The position numbers and the translations under genes were made by a program. Under the pieces are notes generated by a model that was not told the DNA's origin, searched no databases, and was given only the letters and a program-made list of their open reading frames with translations. Positions 61,901 to 64,000 of a DNA stretch of 64,000 nt are shown in pieces. Each line of letters opens with the position of its first letter. Within the stretch, counting starts at the first letter, position 1. This DNA comes from Pyrocephalus nanus (Eukaryota; Chordata; Aves; Passeriformes; Tyrannidae), in NCBI GenBank assembly GCA_038380795.1, contig CM076269.1, positions 3,844,001 to 3,908,000 on the forward strand. Direction: 5' to 3'.

Positions 61901-64000
61901 ATGTAATGGGACCGTGAACTGAGGCTGGACCTCAGGAATTATTTTGACAGATTGTACACAGACCTAGGAAAATGTGACAGCACTTTACATTTGCTGCACC
62001 CAGTAAGACGGGAAATGGCCACGTGTGGTGGGTTTCAGCTGGAAGATAAAGTTTGTGTTTTGTACTGTGTAACAGCTTGTGTCCCATGTGACAGTACTTG
62101 GTATAGTCAGCCTCTGTATTTTAAAAAATAATTAAAAAAAAATCATTATTCTCTGGACATCAGCCACAGGTGCAACTCCGAGCTGACCACAGCTCTTGCT
62201 TCTTTAGCAGTCCAAGCACATGGCACTAAAGCACGACAGTTTGATCACCAGCAAGTCTGGAAAGCCAAGAGAAGGGCAAGTGCCAGCTGTAGCCACCAGC
62301 TTTGCCACTTTGCCAGGGGCCCCACTGAGTGCAAAGAGGAGAATCTGCACCGGTGGCTGTCGCGTGCCAGGCTTCCTACTGGGGAAGTTGCTTAGGGACA
62401 ACCAAAGTGGCAAGGAACACGACAGGGAACTCCTGCCCCGTGAAGAATGCTGGTGACAAGAGCCAGCAGGGCAATGCAAGCGCCTTCCCCTGCCTGTAGG
62501 ACAGCCTCAAAGCCACAGAGAGAGATGCACACAAGTTGCAGGGGATTCAAATTCATCAACAGCAAGACAAATGAGCCCAGGAACTTGAGCTTAATGGCTC
62601 TTTGCACATAACATAAATGTGAACTTTTTAGAACCACATCTAATTAAAATCACAGCTTGTCTTTAACCTCAAAATATTCCCCTTCACTGTCCACTTTGAT
62701 AAGCTGAGTAGGGAGGGGGCAGGAGGACAACACATAACTTCAGATTGGAGGGGTGACCCAAGCAATAACATGTTTTATGAGAGCCTTCACTTACATGATA
62801 AATTACGTTATGGCAATACAGGCCTCCACCATTTTACAAAATAAACAAACAAACAAAGCAAAGCAAAATAAAAAACCCCTCTAATCTAAAGAACAAGACA
62901 AACTGAAATTAAAAAATAAAAGCAAGCAAGCTCTGGGAGTAAAACACTTCAGTTTATTATTTGTGCAAAGCCTCGGTAGGGGCAGTTGTGACTCCTGGCC
63001 TCCAACAGACAACTCAGTTCAATGTTAGAGCCACCAAAACCAATCAAAAATGTAAGTCAGGTTTGTCTATTTTATTAAATTGTAAAAAGATAGGGTAATA
63101 GAGATGCTTTTGATGAAACAAAATTGCATACATTTAGCAACATCTGGAACACAGTATAAGAAAAAAAAATGCAGGACTTCAATTTTGGTAGCTGTTCAAA
63201 TGCATACTCTGAGGTCAAATGTGAGCCCATATTTCACTTGTGTGAAGATATAACTGAAGAACAATAGAGATAACTCAGATTTTGTTTTTTAAATCAACCT
63301 TAACCTAAACCCAAATATTTCATTAGATGAACTACAGTCCAAAAATGACAGCACCTGGCTAGCCTGTGAGGCAGGAAACGAGAAACACTTATCCACTTAT
63401 CACAGCTTATCCACTCTCACCATCCAACCTTGCAAAAAAAAAATAAAAATAAAAAAAAATACATAAAGTAAAACAAACAACAAAAGACAAAGCTTTTAGA
63501 ACCGTTTAATAAAGTAACACAATTTTAGACAGGTAAATCTGCATCTTTAATTTGTTAACCTCACAGCACCATCTCTTGAACATGAAGACAGTACACTTCG
63601 GTGGCTGCACTCCCTTCTCGTTTGGCTGGGTTTGTCTCCGGCACTGCTAGACAACCCAGCCTGTGTTTTGGAAAATTTGTAATGTAACTTTCCCAAAGCA
63701 TTGCCACGGCATGCCTGTGTGCTGCCCCATCATTACTCAGCTCAGATACGGCTTGGCATCCATCGTTTTGTTTTTACACAATCGCACCCAGGCTCTTCCC
63801 ACTACGGACGAAGAGGTCCCTGTTCTCGAGAACTTACAGTCTAAAATTAGAAGCAATACAACAAGTGAGGTGAACAGCAGGAAAGAATGAAGGTTACAGG
63901 AGGAGAGTCGGGCAACCGCTCATCTGGGAGAAACATGCATGTCAGGAGTTCAACTGAAAAAAATAATTCAGTCTACACAAGCACTGGCTCCCCTCTAAGT
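58915..64000 (-). other. ERI3: ERI3 intron upstream of the DFEAT exon (incomplete)
   Basis: No exon upstream of the DFEAT exon was recognised. The expected preceding exon would end at phase 1, probably with G, in the GC-rich N-terminal part of ERI3. The stretch holds an AT dinucleotide patch at about 59965-59990, an AT-rich block at 60200-60400, A-rich simple tracts near 62840-62870 and 63430-63470, and an ancient interspersed-repeat relic near 63770-63920. The rest is unremarkable. Confidence 0.8.
63770..63920 (+). mobile_element. Ancient amniote repeat (L2/CR1-type) relic
   Basis: The segment 'gaggtccctgttctcgagaa' followed by 'cttacagtctaaaattaga' fits the recurrent 'ggtccctgccccgaagagcttacaatctaa' block of an old LINE-derived repeat in amniote genomes. 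The following A-rich part also fits ('aatacaacaagtgaggtg'). No coding remains were seen. The family name is uncertain. Confidence 0.5.

Noticed and set aside
62020..62160. Possible solo LTR starting 'tgtggtgggtttcagctgg'
   Set aside because: The opening resembles some avian LTR ends, but no matching other end, TATA box with polyadenylation signal or target-site duplication could be shown.

Overview
The window is vertebrate nuclear DNA, most likely from a bird. It holds a multi-exon gene with GT-AG introns. Repeats are sparse: worn CR1-type LINE pieces and a few ancient amniote elements, with no sign of Alu/B1-type SINEs, L1 or a full-length LTR element. There is no prokaryotic operon, CRISPR array, rRNA or tRNA that I could find. 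A non-avian reptile cannot be fully excluded from sequence alone.

One gene explains all the convincing protein coding: ERI3 (ERI1 exoribonuclease family member 3, a DEDDh 3'-5' exonuclease), on the minus strand. Five consecutive internal exons are visible, in transcript order: 58649-58914, 44777-44893, 39586-39645, 37236-37327 and 17616-17688. They are joined by introns of 13,755, 5,131, 2,258 and 19,547 bases. All boundaries have GT and AG, and the phases fit (in at phase 1, then 0, 0, 0, 2, out at 0). Together they encode 203 contiguous residues, from a variable N-terminal segment through the exonuclease motif Exo I (DFEAT) and Exo II (GDWD) to the segment ending INLKK. The true first exon (5', beyond 64000) and the last roughly 60 residues with the Exo III H...D motif (3', below position 1) were not found and are presumed to lie outside.

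The rest is intron. 1-17615: the downstream intron, with a tandem 15-mer at 537-596, several AT-rich conserved-looking blocks, a 280 bp orphan CpG island at about 10.27-10.55 kb, and directly beside it a badly decayed LINE in reverse orientation (about 10.58-11.95 kb) whose reverse-transcriptase frame can still be read in pieces. 17689-37235: the largest intron, with two diverged copies of one 110-130 bp element at 18.47 and 20.01 kb, a CR1 3' end at 25.55 kb, a MITE-like relic at 25.02 kb, a CpG cluster at 27.16 kb and a MIR-like relic at 32.92 kb. 37328-58648: introns with long AT-rich, homeodomain-site-rich blocks (38.85, 45.47, 47.64, 49.79 kb) that look like conserved noncoding elements, plus CR1 relics at 50.2 and 50.99 kb. 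58915-64000: the intron upstream of the first visible exon, ending in an ancient repeat near 63.8 kb.

The interpretation I favour is that ERI3 is the host of long regulatory introns, perhaps serving a neighbouring gene such as RNF220 (adjacent in mammals, from general knowledge). No new biological system was found. The points most worth checking are the orphan CpG island, the candidate enhancers, the duplicated element and a tandem splice acceptor in ERI3. Conservation claims here are judgements by eye; no alignment was run.
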